Below are positions 38,158 to 49,891 of a stretch of 64,000 nucleotides of DNA, one piece after another. The DNA is taken from contig OX344761.1 of NCBI GenBank assembly GCA_947034895.1, positions 36,840,863-36,904,862 of the forward strand, given 5' to 3'. How positions within the stretch are numbered: the first letter of the stretch is position 1; the number at the start of each line of letters is the position of its first letter. The notes under the pieces are model-generated. The model ran no database searches and was not told the origin of the DNA. It was given only the letters and a program-made list of their open reading frames with translations. The position numbers and the translations under genes are program-made. This DNA comes from Rhytidiadelphus loreus. Its lineage: Eukaryota; Streptophyta; Bryopsida; Hypnales; Hylocomiaceae.

Positions 38158-39243
38158 ATGACGACCAGCACCGCGATGAAGCTCGTTCCAAGCCCATCCT
38201 CCGTCATGGTTTTGGAAGCCCCTGCAGCATCCACCTTGCCTGCAGCAGGATCGCCTCGGCGCAGAAAAGGCAAGAATTTCACTGCTGAGGAGGAGTGCAC
38301 CTTGTGTCGCGCCTTCTTGGCCGTGTCGCAAGGTCCCGTCGTGGAAAATGGACAGAAAACGGCCAGCATGTGGGAGCGCGTCGCGACGTCTTTCAATGAG
38401 AGGAACCAACCGCACGGCCTGGCGCCGCGGTCTGCCCGGTCGCTGGAGTCCAAGTGGGGGACGATCAAGCACGACGTGAGCTTCTTCGTGGGTTGCCATG
38501 CAAGCGTGGAGAGCTCCAAGGAATTCACCACCTCCGAGAACGTGATCGAGAAGGCGCTGGAGCTTTACAGGTCGAAGCACCCCCGAGGGGGCACCTTCAT
38601 TCATCTCCATTGCTGGAGAATTCTCCATGAAGTGCCCCAGTGGTGCGACAACAACAACGGCGACGAAGGAGCCAAGGCCGCAACAGCACCGATCAAGATC
38701 GCAGCACCACCGATCAAGGTCGCAGCACCACCAGCCAAGATCCTCCCGAACGCGGCGATAACGGCCCTGCCTGAAAATGAAATCTCTGTTGAGGAGGAAG
38801 CGCATTGTACGAGGAGTCAAGGGGACGACAGGAGTGAGCAGCGGCACCCCAAGCGCCTGCGTCGTGTGCAGGTGGACAAGGAGGCGAAGGCGAGGGAGTG
38901 TGCCTTGCGAGCGCAGGCGCGGGCCATGGCGGACATGGCGGCCGCCAGTCGGATGAAGGCGGAGATTCTGGCGGACCAAAGCGCCCTGCAGCTCTTCACG
39001 TTGCCCTTGAAGGACGTGACGGAACCGGATGCTCGCGAGTATCTCATTCTGCGAAGACAGGAGGAGATTTTCAAAATGAGGCGGAGATTGCTCGCGCAAA
39101 CGGCCGCACCGGATGGTTTTACTGCCCCCTCCCCGCACTGTTCAGCATTGCCGGAGCAGCAATCCCTGAAGCAGCCCACCACAGGTAATTGGACCCTAAT
39201 TGGACCTTATGTTTTGCTTAGCAGTTTAGAGGAGGTCATATGA
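38158..39243 (+). CDS. SANT/Myb-like protein of the NAM-associated (transposase-derived) family
   Basis: The frame from ATG 38,158 gives 361 aa if unspliced. Residues about 34-130 carry RRRKGKNFTAEEECTLCRAF, SMWERVATSFNER, RSARSLESKWGTI and a CWRILHEVPQW motif. These are the marks of the plant SANT family related to the DNA-binding subunit of PIF/Harbinger elements. The C-terminal helix ends ...DAREYLILRRQEEIFKMRRR, the usual basic tail. An AAPPIKV-type heptad repeats near residues 180-195. A good donor, CACAG|GTAATT (39,185/39,186), suggests the true 3' end may be spliced, perhaps to an exon starting after the acceptor at about 40,041. Codon use is GC-rich. The long minus-strand frames opposite it are shadows. 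It is probably nuclear and DNA-binding. Confidence 0.75.
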   Translation: MTTSTAMKLVPSPSSVMVLEAPAASTLPAAGSPRRRKGKNFTAEEECTLCRAFLAVSQGPVVENGQKTASMWERVATSFNERNQPHGLAPRSARSLESKWGTIKHDVSFFVGCHASVESSKEFTTSENVIEKALELYRSKHPRGGTFIHLHCWRILHEVPQWCDNNNGDEGAKAATAPIKIAAPPIKVAAPPAKILPNAAITALPENEISVEEEAHCTRSQGDDRSEQRHPKRLRRVQVDKEAKARECALRAQARAMADMAAASRMKAEILADQSALQLFTLPLKDVTEPDAREYLILRRQEEIFKMRRRLLAQTAAPDGFTAPSPHCSALPEQQSLKQPTTGNWTLIGPYVLLSSLEEVI

Positions 39244-40753
39244 GAGCTTTCCAAGGAGTTTTTTTACCAACGATTTGCAATGTTCTTCACAGATTCTGGT
39301 GATGTAAAGTATGACCTCATCTGAGTCATATCTTTTACAGTATGATGAATTGAATTGGTCATTTTCAAACGTTGGTTCTTTGGGATTAAACCATGAATCC
39401 TTGGTCTTTCAGGGGTTAAAACTTTCTCCTAGATCATAAGAGGACTTTCCTTATTCCAGTGTTTTTAATTTTTTGACCAACACATACGATGCGCTCACTG
39501 ATACTGTCGATATAAACCTTTGCCCCAATCTGAATTCTGCTATTCCCAGAATTTGATCAATCGAATTGGTCATTTTTATACCAATAATTCTCGGTCCATC
39601 AGGGTTTAAGACATTCCCTTGGCATGTAAGTTGATTGTTCACTTGTCGGTGTATCTGAGACGGTAGCCCTAAGCACTGGTTGCGAGGAGAATTCTCATAT
39701 TGACTGATATTGAAACTTGGAGCTCCTATCTATTTTAATTAGCGATGTTACTTCAAACTAGCCTAACATTCTTTAAGGGGAGGCCCTGTTACATATCAGA
39801 ATCAGTTATAATGCGTTGAATCTTGGATATCTATTCTCATATTCTTTAGTTAGAGATACAATCAGGGGATAGTTGAGGGATTTAAAAAGGAGTATGATTT
39901 TAGCATAGATGCATGGATATGAGTGACTGTAGAACCAAGAAGGAACGTTAATTTCTCAGTTTAGTTCTTTAATGGCTAAAGTATGGTATGAGTGTGTGCA
40001 TTAACTTGTAAGTTGATTTTAGAGCATTGGATGATGTGCAGGCAATAGCGCTTTATCAGTTTGTTCTCGGTGTGAAAGGCAGTACCAAACAAGCTGAAGT
40101 CAGGACAGCCATGAAGATCTTCCTAGCTGAAGCTGGGTTTTCCTTAATCGGTCATCTGTTATTTTTACACAGCTTGTGTATCGGCTCATGGAGCAACCTC
40201 GATACTTAGATGCAAGTGCTCCACTCACTGTATTCATTGTGAATATTTGTAAATATGTACTGTACATAATGATTGCAGAGGAGTTTGTTCTACATATGGT
40301 AGACACTGCCGGGACAATATTTTTTGCGGATTAGGTGAGCAGATTTATTATTAGAGCAGAGACACATTGGTTTGCTCAATGATTCAGCATAGGGAACCAA
40401 CGCACTCTTTGATTTACCGCGTTGCGTTCAGAATTTGGTTTACTAGCGAGGATGTGGACCTGCTAACCTTCTGAATGGGCCATCAGAGAGTGCAATTCTG
40501 ACATGAGTATGAAGCGTGCCAGTTTTTGAATCTTACACCTTGGTGTGAGCGTTTCAGCTTTCCATGTAAAGCTATTTTGTGTGCAGTGGTTGCATGTGCC
40601 AATTACATTTGCGTTCTCTGTATACCGGCAACAGTGACGGGCTTTCTGAAGCACTAATTTGGACAATCAACAGGGTTTGTTTAAATTGACTATGAGAGCT
40701 AATTGTGAAGCTGCTTATGCAGCAGCTGACCGTGTGAATCCAGTTATCAAGCT
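39244..40753. other. Intergenic or intron sequence downstream of the SANT gene
   Basis: There is a possible exon after TGATGTGCAG| at about 40,041 (frame 40,027-40,209, reading AIALYQFVLGVKGSTKQAEV), but I do not recognise the peptide. Otherwise nothing is supported. The last part (about 40,660-40,750) may belong to the upstream portion of the hAT relic. Confidence 0.4.
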
Positions 40754-40999
40754 GTGGTGTACCCTTTCCCAATCAGACATTTACAGAAATTCATTTCCGA
40801 GTACTTCAGAATGGTTGAAATTGGCATGTGTTTGGTCTTGGGGTCTGTTGAGGATGAACAATGTTTTTCTACTTTGAAGTTTTTGAAGTCTTGCCAATGC
40901 AACAGGGTGGGCAAACACTTGCCATTGGTGGTCCGCATGTTTGGGCAGAAGTATTACACATTGGAGAACTTTCCTTACAAGGCTGCAGTGGAATCCTAG
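40754..40999 (+). pseudogene. hAT transposase C-terminal dimerisation domain, relic
   Basis: The 81-codon frame contains LVLGSVEDEQCFSTLKFLKS, then NRVGKHLPLVVRMFGQKYY and LENFPYKAA. This is the conserved hAT C-terminal block (normally S-V-E-D-E-R-x-F-S-x-L-x-F-x-K-S ... H-L). The frame stops at TAG directly after VES, where the family usually continues with a tryptophan. No other transposase domain is recognisable upstream, so it is a fragment. It could instead be a domesticated exon, but there is no evidence for that. Confidence 0.75.
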
Positions 41000-41991
41000 A
41001 AGAATGTGGTGAAAGTAGGCCGCCATGGAGACATCTGATGTGCTGGTTTCCAGTATCCTCCCCCATCAGAATCCTTAGTTTTCATCAGATTTCGTTGGCT
41101 TTGCAAACTTCAGCATAGTTCTTTCTTTGATGTTGAAGATTTTGGTTGGCAAGAGGAGGGTTGGAGGGTGGGCAATGGATGAGCGTTCATGAAGAGGGCG
41201 GGATGGTGTTCATTGACAAGTTCTTCAGAGTTGTTGATTGGAGTGCAGGAGGGTGGGCTTCATTCTAACTTGTGCTTATGTTATTAACTTGTTTTGTGTG
41301 TTTTGTGATGTGCAGATCACTAATATTGTAATTTTGGGCAGTCTTGCTTAATGCAAGTGGGATTCAATTCTCCAGTTAGTGAATGTATGTATTGTTCTAA
41401 CACTGTGGTTTTGTGGTTTTTTCTTACTTTCACTTTCAAATTTCATTGTTTCAGCTTGTCTGACTTCTTTTATAAGTTGATTTTTGAGCAACGAATGCTT
41501 CATGTTTCTCAGGTCATATTTGAGTTTCAATTAGAAGTCCATGTTTGAGTTTATGCTTGAGTTTTTGAAATTTGAAATTGGCTTGATGTATGCATGATTT
41601 CATCTATGAGTTCAAGTTTGAACAAGTTGAACATAGACTTGTCCAAGTAAAACATGCATTTGGTGGAATAAAAATCACATTGTTTTGAAATTTTTTACCA
41701 TCACTTAGCATTTCCAAATGATTCAACTGACTAAAATTAGCAAATTTAGTCCCTTGTGTTGTACCAAAGTTCAGCACTTATTGCAAGTTGCCTTCCACTA
41801 TAAGCAAGAAAAATAGACAAAACACTATCATTTGTATATAAATTTATATTCCAATTTACATCACTCCCAAGGTTATTTCGAGGAAGCTACCACTTGTCAA
41901 GCATGGTAATAACATTCCAAATAAATTCTACAAAAGGTATTTTGGGAATGTTGGACACAACTCTTCCAAGTAATTCAATTGAGCAAGCAAG
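41000..41991. other. Spacer between hAT relic and right arm, no gene seen
   Basis: Sequence up to about 41,300 is moderately GC-rich, with broken frames that may continue the transposon relic. From 41,300 it is AT-rich without features. Confidence 0.5.
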
Positions 41992-42329
41992 ACCTGAAGT
42001 TCTCTCACATGGATTCATGAAACCTGAGCAAGAGAACTCCAATTTTTGTTGGTCTTCATTTGTTATAGTGATTGATATTCATTTTTACTTCTAAACCTTT
42101 TCACTTGGATTAGCAGATTTTTCTTTGTAGTTGGCCCTTCAATATCAAAGGAGACAAAATAATGGCGTCCAATACATTCAATCTGCTTCTACAATACTTT
42201 AGAAATAGCTTAACAATACAAATTATAATTAGATTTGCGCTATATGTTGTGCTTGCACATGGATACCATGCTCATGAGTACCCTTTATTAACCCTTACAT
42301 GTTGACAAGGGTGTTTGGTGTCCACGGTT

Positions 42330-42538
42330 GCTAGCATGTGAGCCTAGGACCTTGAGCCCATGAATCTACGAGCCTAAACTCCTATATTATAGGTGCCTAT
42401 GTTATAAGTACGTTCCATGATTATAGAATATTTATTTTATAAGTATGTATGTTATAGACAACTTTAATAGTTGTAGAATACCTACTTACACCTAGGCTAA
42501 AGGCTTGTAGGCTTGCATTTCTAGGCTCACATGTTAGC
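42330..42538. mobile_element. MITE with GCTAGCATGTGAGCCTAG ends (right arm, uninterrupted)
   Basis: The 18-bp end at 42,330-42,347 is inverted at 42,521-42,538 with one mismatch, total 209 bp. It shows the original form of the element that is interrupted by another MITE in the left arm. Confidence 0.7.
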
Positions 42539-43321
42539 GTCGTTGGTTTGGCATCCAATGGATGACAAAGAATCCTTCTAGTAGGATAGAAGTGCAACTA
42601 TTCATCTTTGGAATTTTGTTGTGAAAAAGGAAGGTCTTCTATAGTAGTTTGACTTTGAATGAGTACTTTTACAATTTTTTAAGTAAATGATTCACATTGT
42701 AACCAAAGAGATGATTTTTATGGTCACCAATCCATCCTTTAAGGGTTGAAGCGTTAGAAGGTCTAACTGAGATAGGACCAAGTGCCCATTTCCGACCAAA
42801 TACCCATACCCAACTTGTAGGGTATAGTTATTTCCAACTAAAGCTTGGAATGTTGTTTTTTATGCTTGTGAAGGTTGGGACTAGTAAGGTCGTCCCAAAA
42901 CAGTGAGTAAGAAAGTAGGAAGTAATGAATGGGAAAGTAGTTCTAAAATGATCAAAATGAAATGACTCTAGACATTGAACATGGGTTTAGACCAACTTCT
43001 GCCTTTCAAAATTCATAGTAATTTCAATTCAAGCAATAAAATTATGAAAGTTTTTGCAATCCCTGTCATTTCTATTATTGCATCTTTGAAAATATTTGCT
43101 TCACCTTGCACTACTCGTGATCATTCTAGAACTACTTATTTGATTATTTATGATTGCCTTCATTATAGCAATTTGAAAGACGTCAAGGAGAGCATCACAT
43201 TTATAATTAGAACTTGGAATTTTTATCATTGGAAGCACATCCTAAAGTACTTTGAATAGGTACAAGAAAAATCAAATTTAGACATTTGACAATGAAAATA
43301 GACCACTTCAAAATTCGAGTC

Positions 43322-43617
43322 ATTAGATGTTTTTTCAGGGTTGTAAGGGGGTATGAGTTCTCAAGGTTGTGGGAATTGCGCCACTACTGTGGTGGCACAA
43401 CAGTCTAATGTGGCCAAACTTTAGCTATGTCACTGGAAAAAAAATTAACGAAAAAGTAAACTTTTGACTTTTTTTGCATTCTAAGAATTAAAAAAACTTT
43501 TTTATTTTTATTTTTTTAAATTAATATTAAAATAGGTCAACGATCTTTCCCTACATATGGGACAACTAGGGGAATAGGCCCGAAACGGCCCTTCCCTTGG
43601 CTGAAATAACATCTAAT
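43322..43617. mobile_element. MITE, ATTAGA-TIR family, copy 2' (right-arm orthologue)
   Basis: It starts ATTAGATGTTTTTTCAGGG and ends CTGAAATAACATCTAAT, about 296 bp, at the mirror position of 23,607-23,909. It contains CCCGAAACGGCCCTT near its right end. Confidence 0.75.
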
Positions 43618-43873
43618 GCAAAGATGAAATCCCTAGAGGTGTTAGCAAATCACAGTTACTAAAGCTCATTGCAATCCAAATTTGAAGCAGTTTATTTTCA
43701 ATTCAATTCTTCCATCATAAAGTTATTTAAAAGCAAAATCTAAGGTGCAAAAAAATTTAATTAAGAAGATTCAAGTCTTATAATCTTGAATAGTAAGGTG
43801 TACATTTTTTATTTTAAATTTTACTTTAGAAACTATTATTATGCAATTTCTGTAGTCAAAGTTTATGAAATAC

Positions 43874-44255
43874 ATTAGGGGAGATTCCTGCGTTTTAAAA
43901 GACTGTGAGTTCCCAGACTGTGGGAACTGCAGGAACGCTGTGGGAACGCTGATCTGACGTGGCCAGGAGACGGACACGTCAGATATTATTTTTTAATATA
44001 TTTTTTATTTAAAAAAAAAATTTAATTTAAAATTTAAAATTTTAAAATTTAATTTAAAATTTTTAAAATTTAAAATTTTTAAAATTTAAAATTTTTAAAA
44101 TTTAAAATTTTTAAAATTTAAAATTTAAAATTTTAAAAATTTAAAATTTTTAAAATTTTAAATTATTATTATAATATTCTGACTGTACAGGATTGATTCC
44201 CAGCAATGGGAACAATCCCGAAACAGTCTCCCAACTAGCTGAAATCTCTCCTAAT
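43874..44255. mobile_element. MITE, ATTAGG-TIR family, copy 4 (right arm only)
   Basis: It starts ATTAGGGGAGATTCC and ends GAAATCTCTCCTAAT, 382 bp. The middle (about 43,990-44,170) is almost pure AAATTTTAAA-type palindromic sequence. The left arm reads straight through at 23,345-23,365 (GTAAACAATATTTTATAAAC), which is the empty site. Confidence 0.8.
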
Positions 44256-44939
44256 GTTGTTTACACATTCTTGTACTAGTCTAAAGCAAGATTTTATGGT
44301 ATAGTATTGAATGGTATGCAATAAAAACATCTTTTTTTAGTCTTTGATCTTTGCATTCAATATGCTAGTTTAGGGCCTTAAATAGCTATCTAGTCACCCC
44401 AAACCAACACAAGAGCACCCCATGTGAGTTAAAGCATTTTAAAGGTCAAATGTATACATTTAAGGGGAGTTTACTACCAAGCATAGATCCCCTATGTTTT
44501 CAACTTCAAAAGTTCACAAAATATTATCCAAGCATAAAAAAATAGCTAATCTCATTAATCCTAGAAGGACTTATCCTAATATTGAATGTAATTAGCCAAA
44601 ATTATTAAATTCCATAATAATTACGTGCATTGTTCATCCTCAAAGTTTCTTTGAAAGTCATTTAGTGGACACAGTGTCCATATACAATGGATTTTTTTAA
44701 TAATTTGGAAATTGACAAGAAGAGATTGTAGAATCAAATAAAATGACCCTTCGGGTTTAGGATCTAATACCTTTTTACTCTTCAATCTTCACAACTCTAA
44801 TTCCACCCAATGCCCCACTTCTACATTAGAAAAATTCTAAACCCTCAGAAAGGCCCTCAAGAAATGATATGCAAAGCTATTTATTGGAGGCTAAAGATGA
44901 TAGCCTAAGTACACAAATATGTGTTGCTACCTTGTATGA

Positions 44940-45275
44940 ATTTCATCAATTACCATGGACTTGAATGACAAAAAGTACCTGATGTCTTATTGTCTAATAA
45001 GAAGCATTTCATTGTGCAAACATCACGAGCATCAAGTACCCAACTACCCATGATCTTTTTTAAATAAAGAATTCATTCATAATACTAAAGGCTCATATGA
45101 CAAGAAGTACCAAATGTCTTGTTGTCCAATACAAAGCATTTCATTGTGGAAACATTATGAGCCATTAGCATTTAGTTGCACCAAATTTGCCCTTCTCTAT
45201 ACAATGTATTCCCTCCATGTACTTAGGATTTGAATGACAAGAAGTACCTAATGTCCCATTGTCCAAGTATGCATT
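44940..45275 (-). repeat. ~135-bp tandem array, three units in right arm
   Basis: Units carry GACAAGAAGTACC, ATGTCTTGTTGTCCAATA and GCATTTCATTGTGGAAACAT variants. They correspond to left-arm units 1, 3 and 4, with the second absent, as is the MITE copy 1 that sits beside it on the left. Confidence 0.7.
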
Positions 45276-45867
45276 TAAATCCAATTAAGGTCCCCAATCA
45301 AAGCCATTCTAGAGGTGTCTTTGAGGGCCTAAATTTTTTCTAATACAACAATTGTAGTTTAACCTTGACAGAATGGACTAGTGACCATGGAAATCATCCC
45401 TTTTGGTACTATGTGAATCATTGGTTTGTAAAAATTCAAGAACACTAAATGGAAGTCAAACTATTAATATACAAGACCTCCCCTTTTCACACAAAATTCC
45501 GAAAATAAATAGTTGCACTTAGGTCCGTAGATAGAAGGATCCTATGGCTTTCATCGGCCGAAAAAAGGCCGCGGCGTCTTTAAGGGTTAAACCCGTCCGC
45601 ACGGTCTGCTCCTGATTCCTTGTTTGCACGTTTGCACATCCTCTGCCAAATCCGCTTGCTTTTCACAGTCACGCTGCATTCATAGCGGATGCAGTGTAGG
45701 TTTTCAGGACATATGTTTTGGTGAAGGATCAGGGTTTAAGAAGAGGGTGTGTGAAAGCATTCCATTTGCGAAGCCCAAATACATGATTAGTTTTCATGTT
45801 TGAATCTGCTGATTCTGGGTTTCTTAGGAATTCGGCTTTCAGAGCGTGTGGGTGATCACTCAGCGAT

Positions 45868-47026
45868 ATGGCTCTTGCCCAGGTTGAAGCGAATCAACCG
45901 GTAACGCGGAATGGAAAGAGGGCGCTTGAAACAGCGCCCACCACTCCGAAGGCAAAGAGGAATGTAAAGCCCAATTGTTGGACCCTCGATCTTGAAATTC
46001 TCGAGTGTCCCATCTGCATGGACCATCTCTCTTCACCAGTGTATCAGGTACCCGCATTCTGAAGTTAGGAATGCTCAATTTCCCTTCTTTTTTTAGTATG
46101 TTGTTATATCCCTAACACTGAACTAAACCCTAAACCCTGAACTTTCTTCTGATAAACCAATGGAACAATGGATCAGTGACAGAGCTGCCTTGAACGCTAA
46201 ACTTGGCATTATGCTCCTAGCCTTGTTGGAATGTTCATTCACATCCTAGTAGAGTGGAGGTCAATGAAGTACTTCGGACTTCTTTTCTTATATTTGTTGT
46301 AATTTTTGGAGATGGATTGTGGGGTTCACTCAGTGCCAGAATGGTCATCCGCTATGTTCAGCTTGTCATGTGAAGATCGCCACCTGCCCTTCCTGCTCAG
46401 AGCGACTTGGTAACATTCGATGCTTGTTGGTTGAGAAGATCATAGAGTCCTTGCAAGCGAGGTGCCTTCATGCTTCCCATGGTTGCAAACGGGTATTGAA
46501 GTACAACATCAGAGAAGAGCACATCAAGAATTTGTGTGAGTACCGCCCTTGTCCGTGCCCAGTGTCGGAATGCAGACATGAAGGTCCGAAGCAATCATTA
46601 CCACAACACTTGACAGACGCGCATCACCTGAGGACACTTTCACTTTCATTGAACAGTACTTCAACCAGTGGTGAAAGCCGTGTACGATTTAGACAACGTT
46701 CTAAACATCGGCTCCTCATGTTTAAAGATGCCAAAGAGAAGGTTCAGTTGCTTTTGCATCGGGAGACTATTCACAGTGTTGGAGAAATTTATTTTTGCAC
46801 TTCTTTTGAGGACCATGCCATGAGTTATGACCTCACAGTTAAATTTGAAAAGGACATGAACTCTTACATGATGGTCAATGCGTTAGCAGAAGACATTCGT
46901 CAGCGAGAGCATTGGAAGAGAAAATTCCTCCTCCTTCCTTGCGATTTTCCTAGTGGTTGCAATTCATGTGTAGTGATGAATATCACTTTGCATCATGACA
47001 AGAAACAGAATCAGGAGGGAAATTAG
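45868..47026 (+). CDS. SINA/SIAH-type RING E3 ubiquitin ligase (right-arm copy)
   Basis: Exons 45,868-46,047 and 46,334-47,026 flank a 286-bp intron (CAG|GTACCC ... CTCAG|TGC), giving 290 aa. The domains are those of the left-arm copy: a split RING (ECPIC in exon 1; CQNGHPLCSAC and CPSC in exon 2), a SIAH zinc finger and the C-terminal binding half. I see no nucleotide difference from the left copy across the 693-base exon 2. The intron also looks the same, and exon 1 has only three differences, all changing amino acids. The start is the first ATG after an in-frame stop, and no lesion is present. Confidence 0.9.
46123..46139 (+). promoter_or_regulatory. Double telo-box in SINA intron (right copy)
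   Basis: CTAAACCCTAAACCCTG lies 76 bases after the donor site. It is identical to the left-arm intron motif. Confidence 0.5.
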
Positions 47027-49891
47027 TTTGTTATCTTACAGTGCAGTCGTTGAGCGTGTGAATTAGCGCAACTGCAAGCTCTAATCATTTTGAACGCAAG
47101 CTAATTTGTACAGTTTTTCTTCAGGTGTCAAGGAAACAAGATGCTTGCGGAAAGTGATGAAGCTTGACTCTTTTGTTCCTATTTTTTAGGAGTTTTATCA
47201 GAGGCAAAATACGAATCCATCATATGAGAATATTTTACAAATCGGATCACTCCCAAGTTTTTAAATCTAAGTAATGCTATGATACTCATATTGTGATAGG
47301 GTGCGAGATGGCATTGTTGATAGAAGCCGCATGCAGTAATTTGATATTAGCAAGTAGTTGATTCCAAGGTCTGACTTTCCGAAGCATTTTGAGTGTAGGG
47401 GTACATGAAGTAAAAAGTGGAATACTTGCATGTTCTTTACTACTTTGTCAAGATGGAAGGCTTACATGAACATTTTGCTGTTCGCATGCCCTGCTGCCGA
47501 CAATCGACCCACCAGAACTGCTACTTCATGAATATGGAAATCAGAGAGTGCCACGTAATATCCAGTGTGATGGCAGAATTTTAGTTGAAACACTGCATCG
47601 AATTGCCCAAGTTCTGGTTCTAAGCAAGTTGCAATTCACGTGGTGAGCTCCTCATTTCTCAGCAATCTTGCCACACCTAGATGCTCAATGCCTTTTGTCG
47701 GGTCTGTCCTCTACTCATAGCTGCATTTGATTCAGACTTGTGTCAATACCGGTAGTTGCCGATGACTGGGACAATTGTACAGTGGGGTACAGTTCATCTA
47801 CGAATTTTTGGATCCTCCTGACATTACGAGAACTTTGGGAGGTCCGTGTGCACTCAAAAATGAACGGAATTTTGAATTTTGAATTGTATTGAAATCACAT
47901 TGAAGTCTACTTCATCATTGTTACAAACACACATATGTAATTGAAAATCATACAAAGAGTTTGATGTTTTCTATACACTATTTATTATCTAGTGTTGTCA
48001 ACATTTGTGAAAATTACAACTTGTATTCAATGGTACATATAAGAAATGAATCTTCACAATTTCTTTAGAGATACTTATTCTCATCCCACTTGAATTGCTT
48101 GTATGATTTCTTGTTTGTTCTTCACCCAAATGCAAAAATCTTTGACTTTCCAAAGGTTCAATCTCTATGAAATGGTAGATAGTGTATAAAGGGAATCTAA
48201 ATTGTTGTATGATTTTAAATTATTAATTTCTCACTTGTTATGAAGTTGAATTGCACTTCATTGCACTTCCAACACAATTTGTGGTTTCAAAATTGGTTCA
48301 TTTTTTAGCACACTAGAGCTTTCTAAAGTTGTTGCACTTTCTAGTGAAAATTGACTAAAGAATTTGTAAATGAATTGTACTCCATTGTATTGTAAATTAG
48401 AGCTCCTTGGACAATCATTAGTGCAAAATTGTAGTTGAAATAACATTTTCTTTGGTAAATTTGAGATGATACAATTATCTCATAACAACATAACATTGTT
48501 AACCAAGCTTGGGGGTCCTTTTTGCTTCCCTATAGAAATTTTGTTAATCTTTATGGATTTTTGTTGAAATCAACAAAGTAGTGATTGAAATAATGAGACC
48601 AAATCAACAACGTTGTGTCAAAATTTCTGCATTTTCAAGCCAACCACTTCCTCCAATACTAACAATTCAACGAGGATTTACATTTGTCCATCTAATCTTA
48701 TCTTTGGGATTATAATTTAATTTTTCCTAGGTATATAGAGATAAATTATACGTTCACTTGGGGAAGAGAGAATTCAATGTTATGAATTGTCAAGGAGAAG
48801 GCGGGTTGAACAAATACATAGTGTGACACTTGCTCCCTAATTTCGCATCCTTCTATTTCAAGGATGTGGTACTATGTGAAAATTTATGAATTTATTAGAT
48901 TCCAAGAAAATAAGAAGTCCAATGAAGACATAGATTTCAAGAATTTTAGAAATCTAAATTTACATAGATTTCACAAAAAAAATCTATATAGTTACAAAGA
49001 TGTCATTTCAACAACAATATTGGTATGACATCCTAAACAACATTTGGATGTCATTACCAATACTTTAACTAAAAGGGAGGTTGAAATGACATTTAAATGT
49101 TGTTTAGGATGTCATTTCAACCAAGGGTTTGCATTAGTGAATGTAATGTAATATTTGTTGAAAGATATCGAGGCTAATGACAAGGATCAAGTGCCTTGCA
49201 TTAACCATGCATGACAATTATGAAGTCAACAAGGAAACGCACATATTTAAAAACGATGAATATATTGTTAAATATGTTGTTGAGTTTGTGAAGCAATTTT
49301 GGTTGGTTCATGTAGACAAGTGAGTGCATTATGTTCTTAATGTAGACATATTTTATTGTTGTGGCAAGTTGTAATGGGCAAAGAAGAACTTAAGATGGAC
49401 TAAAATTTAATGCTAGAGTTCTAACGTTGGTTCTTAATACTTTAAAATCCAAATCCTTTCTTGAATTTTGCATAGTTTTGCTTGTATCTTTCTATAAATA
49501 TATTATTGATCTCAACTTTATCTAATGGATTATAAATTAAGGTTGTTTTTTGTGTTTTCAAGCATTACTTTGGATGAATGGAAAATTATTTAGACAAAGC
49601 ATCACCTCTAAGCACTTTGTTCATCATTCTAAATATGAACTGCAAGTTGTTTAGGGATTAATCTTTAAACAATAGTTTGGATAATGGATACCTTGGGCTT
49701 GATTTTTAGAGAATTTTTGACAAAAAGTGGCTTTGGAGTTTTCTAAGAATGTTTTAACCTAAAGAATTCACTTTTATAGTGAATATGGCTTGCCAAGCAC
49801 TTCATTCATGTTGCAAAATCATAGCATTGTTCATTGTTTACTTGTGCATGCCATAATTGCACAAACTTTGGGAAAACAACAAGACTCATGT
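47027..49891. other. Right-arm spacer, no gene seen
   Basis: Mirrors 14,480-17,789. Identity is about 98-99% for the first few hundred bases after the SINA stop codon and falls to about 93-95% further away. A left-arm MITE (16,780-17,141) is absent near 47,675. Reading frames such as 48,258-48,446 have no domain. Confidence 0.6.

Larger units (their letters stand above)
42553..45560. mobile_element. 3-kb element with ~200-bp inverted terminal repeats (right-arm copy)
   Basis: The terminal repeats 42,553-about 42,745 and about 45,362-45,560 are imperfect inverted copies sharing GAATCCTTCTA/GGATCCTTCTA, AAGTGCAACTATT and the CATGGTCAC block. The interior holds two ATTAGA-type MITEs and the 135-bp array, with no transposase frame. 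The class is unknown. It may instead be two inverted copies of a shorter repeat. Confidence 0.55.

Noticed and set aside
37990..39138. Long minus-strand open frames (181, 382 and 121 codons) opposite the SANT gene
   Set aside because: They are GC-driven shadows: the plus-strand frame has SANT motifs and the family tail, while these give Arg-rich text without domains.
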